Assembly (NCBI RefSeq): GCF_030445035.2
Contig: NC_080694.1
Span: 71,749,147 to 71,813,146, forward strand
Direction of reading: 5' to 3'
Origin: Dasypus novemcinctus
Taxonomy: Eukaryota > Chordata > Mammalia > Cingulata > Dasypodidae
Length of the DNA: 64,000 nt
The notes under the pieces are model-generated. The model was not told the origin of the DNA. It saw only the letters and a list, made by a program, of their open reading frames with translations, and made no database searches. Made by a program: the position numbers and the translations under genes. Below, piece after piece: positions 26,850 to 39,549 of the stretch. The first letter of the stretch is position 1, and each line of letters begins with the position of its first letter.

Positions 26850-27330
26850 AGAGGGCAAAATTACAGGCCCATCTCTCATGAATATATGCAAAACTCCTAA
26901 GCAAATTATTAGCATTTAATATCTAGCAATATATCAAAACAAAAATAGATAATAACAAATTTATTTTATTTCAGAAATGCAAGATATTTTTAATGACAGT
27001 CAACTGATATAATGTACTATATTAGCAAAATAAGCAGAAAATTATATGATCATTTTTAATAGTTGTAAAAAAGGCTTTGAGAAAATGTGACAACCATTCA
27101 TGTTAAAATAAAAATATAGCATACTAGCTGCAGAAGGAAGCCTCCTTAATTTGATAAAGAGTAACTTAAAAGTCCTACAACAGCCTCCATCCTTGAAATT
27201 GGAAACAAGACAATATCACCAATTAAGTTCAATGATAACCAACCCAATCTTGAACTTAACCATTTTTAATGAAAATGTCCTAGGGTTCTAGTTACCATAT
27301 GTGCTCAAGATAAAGGTCCAAATACTGCAA
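26850..27330 (+). mobile_element. L1 ORF2 fragment (ancient)
   Basis: It begins with the RT fingers motif (aaattacaggcccatctctc, NYRPIS) and continues colinearly with diverged ORF2 to the segment aagcctccttaatttgataaag. It has numerous stops and directly abuts the minisatellite. Confidence 0.75.
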
Positions 27331-27424
27331 GGATTCAAAATATTTGATATCCTGTACCTCTTTTACACGAAAAGTCACAATAGAAGCCCAATGAAGGAGA
27401 ACAGACACTCACCAGAGGTCCTCA

Positions 27425-28030
27425 CCATATTAATTTGACAAAGGGCTGCCATTGCAAAGTAGTAGAAGTGGTTTGGCTTTTATAAAGGGGATTTATTTGG
27501 GGTCAAAGTTTACAGTTTCAAGGCTGTTAGAAGTCCACCTCAAGGTACCATAAGAGGCGCTTTCTCACCAAAGTCAGGGGCACATGTTGAAGCAAGATGG
27601 CCACCAATCTCTGCTGAGGTCTAAGCCTTTCTGGGGCTGTGGGCAAACCTGGCACAGGGCTTGTCTGCTGCTGGGCCTTCTCTCTCAGTCTTGGTGGATC
27701 TTCTTTCTTGCTGAGTTCAGTTGTAAGCTCTCAGGCATTTCTCCCTGGGTCTTAGCACTTTGAGCCTCTCAGGGGCTTCTCTCCTTGCAGCTCAGCTGTG
27801 GACACACTGGAGTCCTTTCTTTCACAGGCAGAGTCAGACATGGCAGAGCTCCCTTTTCCTGTGTGTGTCTCTATGTGCCTCCATTTACATCCCAGCAAGA
27901 GGGCAGAAACTTCGCCTGAGTCATGCCTCACTGATGTAGCCCAGTTGAAAGGAATGGATTAGATCACAAACACAATCTTTCTCTTTTTGGAATTCATGAA
28001 ATAATCTCAAACTGCCATACTCATCTATTT
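27425..28030. repeat. Unclassified interspersed-repeat-like block
   Basis: It is distinct from its AT-rich surroundings. It starts near ggggatttatttggggtcaaag, carries a pyrimidine-rich centre (ctctcaggggcttctctcc), and ends near ggaattcatgaaataatct. The structure suggests an LTR or non-autonomous element of this mammal lineage, but I saw no defined ends, target-site duplication or second copy in the window. Confidence 0.35.
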
Positions 28031-29847
28031 ATACTAGTTAAACAAAGGTCTGCAAATAGAGAGTGAATCCAACAATATTATCTCTTTAATTCTGTCTGCC
28101 AAACAATTTAGCTAACTCAATCTAAAGGTAACCAGCAACTCCTTTCTCTTGAACATCAGCTTTTATTCCAATAAAGAGAATCCAAGAAAAGGTCAGTGTA
28201 TTTGAAAAACGTAGAGTTAATCACAAAATCAACTCTCCACCTTTTCTATCAAACTGCAAACACTGTAAAATATGGACATGTTTGTGGAAAGATAGATATT
28301 GAAATTCTCTTAGAGAAAGTCTGGTGTTTGTGATATCCGAAACTTAATTCCATTTCCTGTATATCTTTGTAAAATGAAATATACATGTGTATGTATACAT
28401 ACATACATATATATGTATATAGTATAAAATAAAGTAAGGCAGTTTATATTTTGATTGTCTTAAAATATGTGAAGATCAGGAGAGAGGAAGAAGACACTAT
28501 TGGATAAATATTAGCTCAAAAGGCAGCAGCCATTTGATCATATCTTTAAGCATCTTATTTTCCACACCTTTTGTTGGGAAATTAACTCTATATCCATTGG
28601 CCAAACGTATCTGAAATGGGCAAGCATTTGTTACCATTGATAAAATGGCTGATTGCATTACATTATTTGAAGGTCGATTTTCTTTCCAATTTTTTTACTA
28701 TAATTTATTAAGATAACCAATCTAGCCTTTCTCCTCTGTCCCTAATATGAACACTACAATCTGTACAATAAAGTAAGAAAGGAAGTGATTAAAACTTAGT
28801 GAGATGTACTGAAATGGGAATGGTCTTTTAAATATTGGGGCTCTTTGCACAATATATGCACAAAGTTCTTAATTTTGTCAAGTACTTTGCCATCAACCAT
28901 TGTACAATAATGTCATATATCTCTAAAAACAGGATATGGGGGATAATCTATGCAGTATACAGAAAGAAACTTGGAAACCATGTGATTTCTTACCTTTCAT
29001 TTTGGAGCAAAAATTGCTATTCTTCCATTTGGCTTGCTGATAATAACTCTTAAAATGCTGATAAAGCTGAATGAGCACCAAGAATAAAAGATACTGATTG
29101 AACTATAGATATTGTTAGATCAAAGCTTCTTACTGAGAGATGTACCTGTTCTTCACATTCTAATCCTGAGAAAACATTTCTGTAGATGAGCAGCAGAGAT
29201 AAAGAAATAGGAATAGTTAAATGAACAAACAAGAGAGGCAATGCACAGAGCTATTTCTATGTGCCCTCCTTTTTGTCTAAAATAATGCAAGTGACCACAG
29301 CCTGCACTTGTCTCCCTGAGCATGTCCCATTGTGAAACTGATTAAAATAAAATTAGATATGTAATAACCATTTGGATAACAGCATTTAAAAAAAAATAGA
29401 ATATGCAAAGAAGAAATGAAGTGATCTCTTGATATCCCCGGGTGGTTTCTGCTAATTTTATGCCATAAGTTAGTTATTTCAAGCAGGCATCTTTCTGCTT
29501 TTTTAAACAAGTCTTAGAATTATTGCCTTACCACTAATTTTAATGTGTTATGTGATAAGAAATCATACTTGATAATTAATTTTTAAACTTCAATGGAAAA
29601 GAACATAATATTAACAAAAAGTGCAATATTTGCTAATATCTATGAATATTCATTGTCTATTTTTAAAAGCTCTGATTCATTAATAATGACCAATATGTTA
29701 ATTTTTGTGAAATACACAGGTGAAAACAGTCACAATCAGCCATTGTTATTTTGGGCAGGAGGGGACCATGGCGGATAATGACAGTTGGCAATAGGCATTG
29801 TGAAAGATGGAAGGGTAGGTTTTCAATTGTTAAAGGACTGCATTCTC
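28031..29847. other. Unassigned AT-rich DNA
   Basis: No gene or confident repeat was recognised, except a TATG/TACA microsatellite at about 28383-28425. The last ~100 bases (29750-29847) would hold the 3' flank of the OR pseudogene. Confidence 0.4.
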
Positions 29848-30727
29848 CTAAGCCATATTCCAAGCTTGCTCTTGTTCTTTTCTCAGCAGATTCTTTACTG
29901 GTCCCTTAACATCCCTATTTCTTAATGTGTAGATAAGAGGGTTGAGCATTGGCATTAAAAGTCCATAGAGGAGTGCAAGGAGCTTGCCATTCAATTTGGC
30001 TGAGTTGCTCCTGGGTGTCATATATGCATAACCACTGATGGCTGAGCCACAGAGCATAATCACGACCAGCAGATGACACCCACATGTGTTGAAGGTCTTT
30101 TTGCAGCTCTCAGAGGACTGGCTTCTTAGTACTGCTCTGAGAATGCCGGTGTAAGAGAATAAAATTAATCGAATTGGGATAACCTTTATGACAACCATGG
30201 CTGCATACATCTCCACTTCATTGCTCCATGTATCAACATATGATAAACTGTCTGCAGCAAGGAGTTGCTTAAACCTGCCATCCAAGCCAGTGCTGCCAAC
30301 TGTTGGCATAGCTGAGAATTCATGATAACTGTAATGGAGAGGCCAGCAGACAGCTACATAGCGATCAAAGGACATTACTGAGAGCAGTACACAGTCAATC
30401 CTAGACCAAGAAGATGAAAAGTTGTGCTACACAGCCCATGTAGCTGATGTTTCTCCAGTGTTCCCAGGTATTCACCAGCACCTGGGGGACAGTGGAGGTG
30501 GTGTAGCAGAGGTCCAAAAGGGAGAGATAAACCAGAAAGAAGAACATGGGGGTGTAGAGTCTGGGATCAAGGCAGAATAAGGTAATGATAGCTGAGTTCC
30601 CAAGGAGGGTCATTAGGCAGAAGATGGAGATAACCACAGAAAGGGTCATTTCCAGTCTGGGCCATTCAGAGAAGCCCACCAGAACAAAGCCCTTGGGCTG
30701 ATGGAAGGTCGTGTTGAATCTACTCAT
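29848..30727 (-). pseudogene. Olfactory receptor pseudogene, OR family 2-like
   Basis: Odorant receptor remnant in two main frames. The N-terminal piece (30727 down to ~30401, from MSRFNTTF) contains [16 protein letters not shown]1 with [22 protein letters not shown] and the TM3 start with its Cys. A frameshift and stop (LFIFLV*) falls at the start of TM3. The second frame restarts at MSFDRYVAVC. A second frameshift just after PLHY destroys TM4, whose sequence (QLCQQLAALAWMAG) is still legible in another frame. About 90 bp of extracellular loop 2, with its conserved cysteines, is missing. From DTWSNEVEMYAA onward TM5-TM7 are intact, ending in NPLIYTLRNRDVKG. The motif set fits family 2. Two frameshifts plus a loop deletion make this clearly non-functional. 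Confidence 0.93.
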
Positions 30728-30754
30728 CACTGTCACACTACTTGCTGGAAACAC

Positions 30755-31765
30755 CGAGGTCGGAATTTGGGGAGCCTTTTTATCCTGTGTTTAGGACTTG
30801 ACTCATGGACCTGCGCTGATTGAAAGAACTGGATGAGGGATGCTGAAACAAATTAAATCATGGACATATTTTCTTTATTTCCTCACTCTGAGGAAAGAGC
30901 ATTATGTATCTGTATTTATATCTGTATCTGTATTTTGACAACATATTTTTCCAAAGCTTTCACTTAGTAAGCCCACCGGAGTTTACTATTGGGTATTTAT
31001 TTATTGGGTATTACCCATTAAAGAAAGAAAAGAAGCATTAGAAAATATTTGTTATAAAAGAAGTTGTTGGATTTGATGAGACATCATTGGACCTTCATGA
31101 AATCCCTAATTTCCTGAATATTTTCTAACTTTATTCCCTTCAATCCAGTTCATTGTCTTGCTATTTTTTAATGTATTTCTATTATAACAGATGGAAATCA
31201 TCACCTATGAAAGTCACTATCAGTAAGAGAAGTTAAATTATATCATATTTCTCCTTTCTTTTTGTTGTAATTAGGACAGTATGGATAAAATTCTAAAAGT
31301 CCAATGCAGTAAAGTCAGAGTTAATTTAATGATATTTAAAGAATGAATCAATATCGTTAAGACTAGTAGCACAAATCTTTTACTTATTTTAAGTGGAAGG
31401 CACATTAACATTTATGCCCAATAATATACGTTTATATCAAATACCATGGATCACAAAATTTATTCTTAGTTCCCATGGCTGCATTTCACCATTTCCTCCA
31501 TCTGATTAAAGAGAATTTCCTTAAATAAAGTTTCAGTATCATGTAATCTTCTTTTTTCTGGAGAAGTGTACTTACACAATGAATTTAATTTTACAAAGTG
31601 GAAAAAGCTTGAAGGAATTGAACAAATTATTCATGGGAACCCAGGATGTGATAATTACCAGCTATATAATCATACACATAGACATACACACACACTGTAT
31701 GCTCCATTTCCCTATTGTGTAAAGCAAATACATAATTCGAGTGAGGACTTTTATTCATACTCGGA
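30755..31765. other. Unassigned DNA upstream of the OR pseudogene
   Basis: No gene was recognised. The small frame at 31566-31919 runs into the MIR and has no domain. Confidence 0.4.
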
Positions 31766-31769
31766 ACTA

Positions 31770-32040
31770 TGTACAAGCATCAGTGTTAAAATAGCAACAA
31801 TAACAGGGATCGTCCGTGGAGAGATTCTCTACATGAAAAGCTTTTACAAGCACTTGGGATGCCTGACGTTTAACCCTCACAAATTCACTAATCACATCTC
31901 TTACAGACGAGGACCCTGAGCTTCTGAACGGTGGAACAGCTTGCGCATGACTGCAAGGTAACTAAAGGCAGCGTGGATAGCCCACTTCCGCCTGCCTCAG
32001 AGGAAACGCTGATCTCTTAACCACGAGTGCCTGCCACCAG
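31770..32040 (+). repeat. MIR SINE, near full length
   Basis: The MIR order is preserved: acgtttaaccctcacaaattc, tcttacagacgaggaccctgag, aacagcttgcgcatgac, then the gatctcttaaccacgagtgcctgcc end. Diverged but well ordered. Confidence 0.78.
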
Positions 32041-35000
32041 GAGTCAGGCGTAAACCTTGGTGTGCGAAAAGACATGCACTTAGCAACAAGTCCATTTATA
32101 GCCTGAGACATTTGCTGGTAAAAACACGGAATCTGTCTTCTTCAATTATCTGCAAGACTGAATTCAAGGTCACTCTTGTCTGAACTCATAAATGACAAAA
32201 CACTTTAGACAAAGCCGGGTTGTGCCCTGGAAAGAACAGTGAGTTGGTCCTGCAGTCAGCAAGATGCAGTAATAAAATGAAATTAAGAAATAAAGTGTTG
32301 GAAACAATGAAACATATTAGCGTAATTTACAAATAACTACTGTGCTGAGGCCCAAATACTTAAAATTGCTATAAAAGTATTAAGTTCATAAAGTGAATAT
32401 TAAAACATTGCTATATGAATAAATATAAATGAACTCATTCATATTAAAAAAATCAAACACCACCAAGAATTAGAAAACATAAAGGGAACGGTACTTTTAA
32501 ATGATAATAATATTAATTATATAATTTTAACTGGCAATTTCTCTTCAAGAAAACACCCTGGATAAATAATCAAATGTACATTAAAATGTACATGCAAGGG
32601 TATGCAATATTGATATGTTTGCACTATTGAAAAATTAGAAAAACTAATTGTAATGTTTCAAAATAGAGAAATCTTAAATACACACTTTTATTCAATTATT
32701 AGAATAATATACCATCAATAACAATAATTTTAAATATGCAAAGTTTTTTCAAGGTGCTTTTCATAATATATAAAATATGAAATAGTCTCTGAATAGTGTT
32801 GAAATTTATGTAAATATTACCTACAAAAGCATGGGAAAACACACAACAAAATTGTAATTGGGATTACCTCTGGATTTTATTTATTAATCATTTATTTATT
32901 AATATTTTCTATTATTTTTCACAATCTGCTTTTTCAAATTTTGTTCCATGATCATTTTATAATTAACTAAAATATAATAAAAAGGCACCTCTACTAATGA
33001 GAATTCTTTGTTTATACTACCTTAATCTGGTTCTATTAAGTGGTCTTTAATTGGGTTCCTGCTATAATGTCTCCATTGCCATACAACATCTCTGATTTTG
33101 TACTTCAAATATTTACACTTAGGAACATGATTAAATCAATCAAAGAGACTGTTTCCTAGTGGAGACAGCATACTTTCCATTTATATTTGTTTATTTCCTT
33201 GGCATAAAAGAAGTTTAATAAGTTGATGTAAAATACTTAAACAAAATGGATAAAATAAAAGATTTCAATGCTAATCAGCTGCTTTGGTTTTGGTGATTAT
33301 ATTCCCACAGTGGTAAAAAGTATTTTAATTTAGTCACCAACTTCTTTGTGGTTATTCATTTCTGCAGGACAAGTAAGCAGTATTATTTTACAGGCAGCAA
33401 GAAGTAAGAAAAAATTGGAAGTTTAGTTTCTTTGTCTAAATGTATTATAAAGCTAAAATTTATTCTGCTCCTTCCTAGGTATGCACCATTCACCATTCAT
33501 ATTGCAATTTGTTTGATATGATTCTGAGAGGGATTGTTGTGGAAAGAAGAGACCCTATTGCAGCGAATGGAAATGTCCATGCATATATGGCCATTTGAAC
33601 AGCTCAGGAGAACTTCCAGAGCTAAGAAGGTTCCACGAAGGAGAGCAAGGTGATGAAAATAGAAGTAGGGAGTCACCAAAGCTGGGGTCACTTAATTCAA
33701 AATTTAATCCATGGACAGCTGGGACTTCCACCTCTTCAAAGGATATTATTCAGTATTCCTTTTTGGGGAAAAAAAGAAGAAAGACATTCTGATTTTAATG
33801 ATGATTTTAATGATGGAAAGAATAACCACTAAGGTGGCACATATTTTAGAGGGACAGATTTGAAAAACTGTAGTACATCTAAAGTGGAGGTGTATTCAGA
33901 AAATATTTTTGCATCCTATTTCATCTAAAAAAAAATCATATAATTCATTCAAAATGTTTTTACTCATGCTTTCTTCAATAGTACAAAATATCTTTTTTCT
34001 TTATCTTCAATAGAATAGGACACAATTGTGAGCAAGATGCATAACCCAATTGGTCTTGAGCAGAACTGAAATGCGTTTTTTGTACCACTTAAGTGACTTA
34101 GCTGGTATATGAACAAATTCAGTGGATAATGGCACTGTGCATGCCAGCAAACTTTCTCTACTCTTGTGTTGCTCAAATGAACTTTTAGTGCCCCTAGCTC
34201 CGCTGGTGACCCTTCCCAGATTCACAGTTACATATACGTAGAAGTCTGATACCTTGGTATATTAGAGCTCATCCTTTTCATTGCTTAAGTCACTTCCCCT
34301 CCTCTAAGCAGCTTTCCTACCAAATCTACACTGGTTTGGGAGAACAGATCAGTTCACGCTTTAGAAGAATTACCAATTGTGTTTCTTCTTTCATTTAGCT
34401 TGTACCATAATAAATAATCCCAGAAACTAAAAATAAACCTCATTCAATACCTTGCTCATTATTACTATTCAAGTATTTTAATATCACTCTACTTTTTCCT
34501 TTTACTCAAAAGAACACCTTTTTCCTCAAAAAGTTATTTTCAGCCCATGTAACTTGATTTCCCCTCTCTGTAGCTTTAGTCTCCATTTGGTGACCATTTG
34601 GTGGGTCAAAACGATAGCCTGCAAGCAGAATGTCTTGTCTCCAATGCCAAGAAAACACCAGGAATAAAGAAACTTCTATTCCTTTACAACTGGGATTTTT
34701 TGTCCTCTGAGAAAAGAGTGTCATGGCTTCTTTCCTCTTCCCCATACAGCCTGGCTCTGCTCCAGTTTTCCAGAGGGAAGGAAATACTTCCCTTTCTGAT
34801 GCTCCTCCTTGATTTAAGCTGTTTGTGTCTATATTCCTTCACAATATTGCCTCTACATGTCTTTCATTACATATATAGAGAATGAAGAGCACATAAGGTC
34901 CCTTGTCCTTACTCCTCAGGGGAGGTAGCAACTCTAGGAAGGGGCTTACTAGAGATGTTGACCTCGGGGAATCAATCTCAGGTGGAATTGTACAAAACTC

Positions 35001-35394
35001 ATGGAGATGGGAGCTGAGGCCATGGGGTAACTAGGAAAATAACATCATAAGCTATTTAAAATGCAAATGAATCCTACATAATTCTATCATTTGGTTCTCC
35101 TTCCTATAGAATACATTTTTCATTTTCATTTATTTCTTCACTAGGTTGTTTTCTTGGTGTTATTTATAAATAGATGCTTAAGTTATTTCCACTCTCCAAG
35201 AAAAATGGTAAATTCAATCATAATGCATTTTAGGTCTTTTTATTGAACTAGTGATTTTTTTTCCCCAAAGAATCAACATTTCTTTGAGTGCTAAGTAAGA
35301 GCTGTGTGAAAAAATCCATTCTCTGAATTAAATTTTAGATTCCATTGTCCCTTTCGATAGAAATATATCCAACTCATGAATCTTAAAAAGACTG
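32041..35394. other. Unassigned AT-rich DNA
   Basis: No gene, RNA gene or confident repeat was recognised over 3.3 kb. ORFs of 60-95 codons (33497-33832, 33964-34225, 34506-34885) overlap on both strands and show no family features. Confidence 0.4.
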
Positions 35395-35660
35395 TGAAAT
35401 CAATATCACCCTAATGCAAAAGCCACATGAAGACATTGCAAAAAAAGAAAAATTAAAGGCTAATATTTCTAATGGATATAAATGCGAAAATTCCCAACAA
35501 AATACTTGCAGCCAGAATCCAAAAGCACATTAAAAGAAGTATACACCATGATCAAATGGTTTTTATTCAAGATATGCAAGGGTGTTTCAACACAAGAAAA
35601 TTAGTGTAATAGATCATATTGATAAATTAAAGAAGAAAATAAAAAGAATATTTATAATGT
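35395..35660 (+). mobile_element. Ancient L1 ORF2 (RT) fragment
   Basis: Order of L1 RT landmarks: atcaccctaatgcaaaagcc, attcccaacaaaatacttgc, tacaccatgatcaaatgg, gatatgcaagggtgtttcaac. Frames are broken. Confidence 0.75.
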
Positions 35661-35699
35661 ACTTTGTGCGAAGAACCATTTTTGACAGCCTAATGTGAA

Positions 35700-36450
35700 G
35701 TAGGTCATTTAGTTTTCCCCAGATCCTTACCAACAGAGTATGTTGTCAAATTCATAGATTACTTTCCAAATTGATAGTTAAGAATTGATGTCTTGGTGTC
35801 ATTTTATTTTGCATTTCTCTCATTGTGAATGAGGTTGAGATTCTTTTTTGTTTGTTTATATGCCATTTCCTTTTGTTGTGAGATATCTGCTTTTATTTTC
35901 ATATGCTCTTGCCCATTTCCCTATTGGGTTGTAAGACTTTTTCTTTCTGATTTCTGGGCACTCTTTACATTTTATCTATAGGATTTTTTTTTTATTGTCC
36001 TTTGTGATATGGCTCTGCTTATTATTACACTTTTCCATTTAAATATAACTTACATCTAGAAAAATATAAAAATCATAAGAATACAACTCAATGACTTTTC
36101 ACAAATTAGACAGACCTCTGTAAAGCAGCACACAGTCAAGAGATAGAATACATCCATCAGACCAGAAGCTCCCCTTCTCAGTGCAAAATAAATGATATTC
36201 TGATTGGACAGCTGCTTCTGCTCCCATAAGTGTGATGTTTTATTGTCTAGTCGCTTTCATTGTTCCTGATGATATCCTCCATTTTTGTTGTATTTCTTTT
36301 TCCTCTGGCTTTTTTTTTTTTTTTTTTAGATTTTCTCTGTTTCTTTGCATTTTGGCAATTGGATATAAGATGCTTAGTGTGATTTTCTTTCTATGTATCC
36401 TGCTTGGGATTGGCTGAGAGTTTGAATTTGCAGGTAGTATCATTTATCAA
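35700..36450 (-). mobile_element. Ancient antisense L1 fragments
   Basis: 35700-35985 matches the reverse complement of an old L1 ORF2/3' end (ttttgcatttctctcattgt, tgcccatttccctattgggttg). 36020-36180 and 36200-36450 carry further old L1M-like sequence (tgacttttcacaaattagac; tatcctgcttgggattggctgag). An 18-nt T run lies at about 36311-36328. Subfamily and boundaries are uncertain. Confidence 0.5.
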
Positions 36451-36640
36451 TTTTGTGCAGGAGAAATATCCTTCAAAATGAAGGACAAATAAAGACATTT
36501 TCAGGCTTAAATAAACTTCCTCTGAAGGAAAAGAACAGGAAAAAAAAGATCAAAAAGCATTTTGGGTTAAAGGGAAGTCTGCATATAATGAACAGAATGA
36601 AAAAAAAGCATAAGGCAGCATTAATATTTGGAAAAATTTA
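36450..36640 (+). mobile_element. Ancient L1 ORF1 C-terminal fragment
   Basis: The frame 36453-36641 contains QNEGQIKTFSG and reads like the L1 ORF1 C-terminal region (typically KNEGEIKTFSDKQKL). It is degraded. Confidence 0.5.
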
Positions 36641-37857
36641 AAAGATTTTGTTGTTTTTTATGTGGGTGTATAAAATTATCTTCCTCAACTCTCTAGGAAA
36701 AAACTAAGGGCTTCATTAACTGGGCCAGTGCTGACTCAGGAAAAAGCAGCCTAAGAAATGGTAGGTGAAGCTCGTGGTGCCTACCCTCTCCCAAGCACAA
36801 TGTGGAACCAGCCTGTACTTGTTCCAGAGTAACCCCATGCACATAATGGGGTGCTGGTATGCCAGTGACTGGAGAGCCAGTGGAAACCTAAAGACTGAAT
36901 CAGGAAACTTGCACTTGAATGCAATCACCGAATTTGCATTGAGGACAGAGAAGCAGCTTGCAGACAGCTAAAGGAAAGTAAGAAACAATTAAATTGAAGC
37001 AGCCAGGGACAAAGGACTACCTGCATTAAGTCATAAATTATATAACCAGGAGAGAGTAAAAGTCTATGTCAAAGGGAGTAGAAAGGGCATTAGAGCTAGT
37101 GAAAACTGTAACTGGGGGGGGGGGGGGTCCTAAATCCATGAACAAGCACAAGACTGGAAAAGAAGCAGATTCCACAACTCCATGAAGCCTCAGACAGGAC
37201 AGAGAACCCTGTACTTCATATTTGAGTAGGGGTGATTTTCTTGTTAGGAGGACTATGTTCTGAAAGGAACCACCAGCAAAGCCAATTTTCAAAGACTGCG
37301 GAAGGTGCTGTTTGTTTTAGTTGGCTTGTTTTTGTTAACTCCTGGTACTCAAGGATATTGCTGTCATACACAAGCTAGATACAAACTTAAGGAACAGACA
37401 CTTCGGGGACTAATCCCATAGTTAGCACTTTAAAATATTAACAGGTACAGTATGCAACAGAAGATTATAAGATAAACAAAGAAAGAGGAAGTGATGGCCC
37501 CATCAAAGGTACAAGGAATCATCAGTGAAGAGGACCGGATTTTGGACATACCTAAAAGCCTTTTAAGAAAAGGATCCTTAGGGTGTTCAAGGAGATAAAG
37601 TAAAATACAGAGAAAGAACTTAAGGATGTGATGAACAATATGATTTGTATGGTATTCAAATAAGGCAGCATTGAGTCAAATATAGATTGTTATTGACTTA
37701 GGAATTTACCCCATGGTAACAAAAAAGAAAATATATTCATAAAGAAGTGAGAATGACCCAAAATCTACAAAGAAAAATAAAATAAATATCAAAGTATTTA
37801 TTAATGAAAAATTAAGGATCAAATATGTATAAGACTTACAAACACAAAATAGCAGAA
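36641..37857. other. Unassigned DNA with a G14 run
   Basis: A homopolymer of 14 G lies at 37114-37127. The surrounding sequence, possibly more old L1, could not be assigned with confidence. Confidence 0.4.
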
Positions 37858-38030
37858 TGACAAAAGAAAGTCCTGCATTATCAGAACTTACTTTAAATGT
37901 GAATGGATTAAGCTCTCCAGTCAAAAGGCAAAGATTGGTAGAATCGATAAAGAAAAACATGACCCAATTAAATGCTCTGTATAAAAGATTCACCCTAAAT
38001 CAAAAAGAATATGATCTGTTACTCTGAAAA
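37858..38030 (+). mobile_element. Ancient L1 ORF2 endonuclease N-terminal fragment
   Basis: Translated in the plus direction it reads ELTLNVNGLSSPVKRQRL, the start of the L1 endonuclease domain, and breaks off after about 55 codons. Confidence 0.75.
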
Positions 38031-38459
38031 GGATATAGCTCCTCACAATTCATATCAGAAGTTTGAAAGAATGCTTAGAAGTAGATATTAAGGAATACAA
38101 AATAAAAGATTTGAATTACCTGACTTTATTGACATGGGTGCTCTCACCAAGAGCACAGAAGACAGTGGACTGGTTCAAGCACCTACAAGCAGCCCTGACA
38201 TTCTTCTACATTGTCTAAGTAATGCTTGAATGCAAAATATAGTCCAAGTCTCACCCAGGACAACTAACAAGGAAATGATGGACAACACCCATCCCAAGGA
38301 AAAGATAGTGTCTACAACTGCAAGCAAGATATTTCCTTGCATTTGCCCCATGGGAATTAAGTGCTCTCTCATTTAGAAACAGAGTGGGCATTACCATCCC
38401 CAAATTCTCAAACTTGGGGAATGAAAAATGGGATAAAGTAGACTTCTTACTATTCTTTG

Positions 38460-38684
38460 TTTTAATTTTTAAATTAAAATTAATAAAGCATAAGGAATGT
38501 TACATTAAAAAAAAATAATAAAAAACATGAGGTTCCCATATAACCCACCCCCAACCCCCACCACCCACCACCCACCACCCACCACATCATTTTTGTAAAT
38601 TGTAATTTTTTTGAATATATATATATCACAAAAAAAAGTTACACTCAAAAATATAAGAGGTTCCTGTATACCCCCCACCAAAGA
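38460..38684 (-). mobile_element. Two short antisense L1 3' ends in tandem
   Basis: Each reads, in reverse, as the L1 terminus: acatgaggttcccatataac at 38524 and aagaggttcctgtata at 38655, each preceded by a T/A-rich tail. Between them lies a (CCACCCA)-type simple repeat at about 38550-38585 derived from the G-rich tract of the L1 end. Confidence 0.7.
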
Positions 38685-39062
38685 TTTATTTATTTATTTA
38701 TTCCTAATCCCAGTTGTTTTTGTGCTCATTGTCTGTTCTTTGCGTCCATTCACTGTGCGTTCTTCTGTGTCTACTTGTCTTCTCTTTAGACAACACCGGG
38801 AACTGATCCTGGGAACATCCAGAGTGGGAGAGAGGCACTCAATCTCTTGTGCCACCTCAGCTCCCCAGTCTGCTGCATATCTTGTTGACTCTCATCTGTG
38901 TCTCTTTTTGTTTCATCTTTGGCTGCACCAGCTCTCCATACAGGTCAGCACTCCACATGGGCCAGCTCTATGCTCAGGCCAGCATGCCTTCACCAGGAAG
39001 CCCCAGGAAACAAACCCTGGGCCTCCTATATGGTAGATGGGAGCCCAATCCTTGAGACATGT
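38685..39062 (-). mobile_element. DAS-type tRNA-derived SINE, older subfamily
   Basis: The tail (aataaataaataaatcttt on the minus strand) lies at 38685-38703. The tRNA-like head is at the right end (complement of ccatatggtagatgggagcccaat-like sequence, about 39020-39055). It differs from the two DAS-III copies in its middle part and is more diverged, so it is probably a different DAS subfamily. Confidence 0.7.
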
Positions 39063-39549
39063 GTACTTCCATTTCTATTCTATTATAGACATTATTGTTC
39101 TAACAATGAAAGAACTTCCATCATTATTGTAAAGTCAGTGGCCACCTGAGGTTCTGAGGGGAGGGAGAGGGAAGAATAGGTATAAAATGGGGTCATGTTA
39201 AGGACATTGGAATTATCCTGCATGATATTGCAATAACAAATACAGGCCATTGTGTATTTTGTCATAACCTTCAAAATTGTGTGGGGTAACGTGTAAACTA
39301 TAATGTAAACTATAGTCCATGGTTGGTTAGTAGCAATGCTTCAATATGTATTCATCAGTTGTAGCAAATGTTCTACACTAATGAAAGATGTTGTTAATGT
39401 GGGAAAGTGGGGGGGGGAAGGGGTAGAGCATCTTTTTTATATAACTTTGATGCAATCTAAAGCTTCTTTAAAAATAAAAAAATAAAAAATTTTAACGTCT
39501 TCAATCATACATTAAACAGAATATAAGAGCCACTAAAAATAGTAATACA

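Larger units (their letters stand above)
38150..39480 (+). mobile_element. L1 3' UTR copy C, split by nested insertions
   Basis: The two halves, about 38150-38455 and 39063-39480, are colinear with the L1 3' UTR (gtgtctacaactgcaagcaag at 38310; gtaaactatagtccatggtt at 39303). The gap holds antisense L1 tails (38460-38684) and a DAS-type SINE (38685-39062). The left half carries the shared antisense frame (38175-38372, minus). Confidence 0.8.

Noticed and set aside
26443-26900. Two plus-strand frames of 131 and 127 codons with repeated peptide motifs
   Set aside because: The motif repetition is the minisatellite period. There is no domain, signal peptide or splice context.
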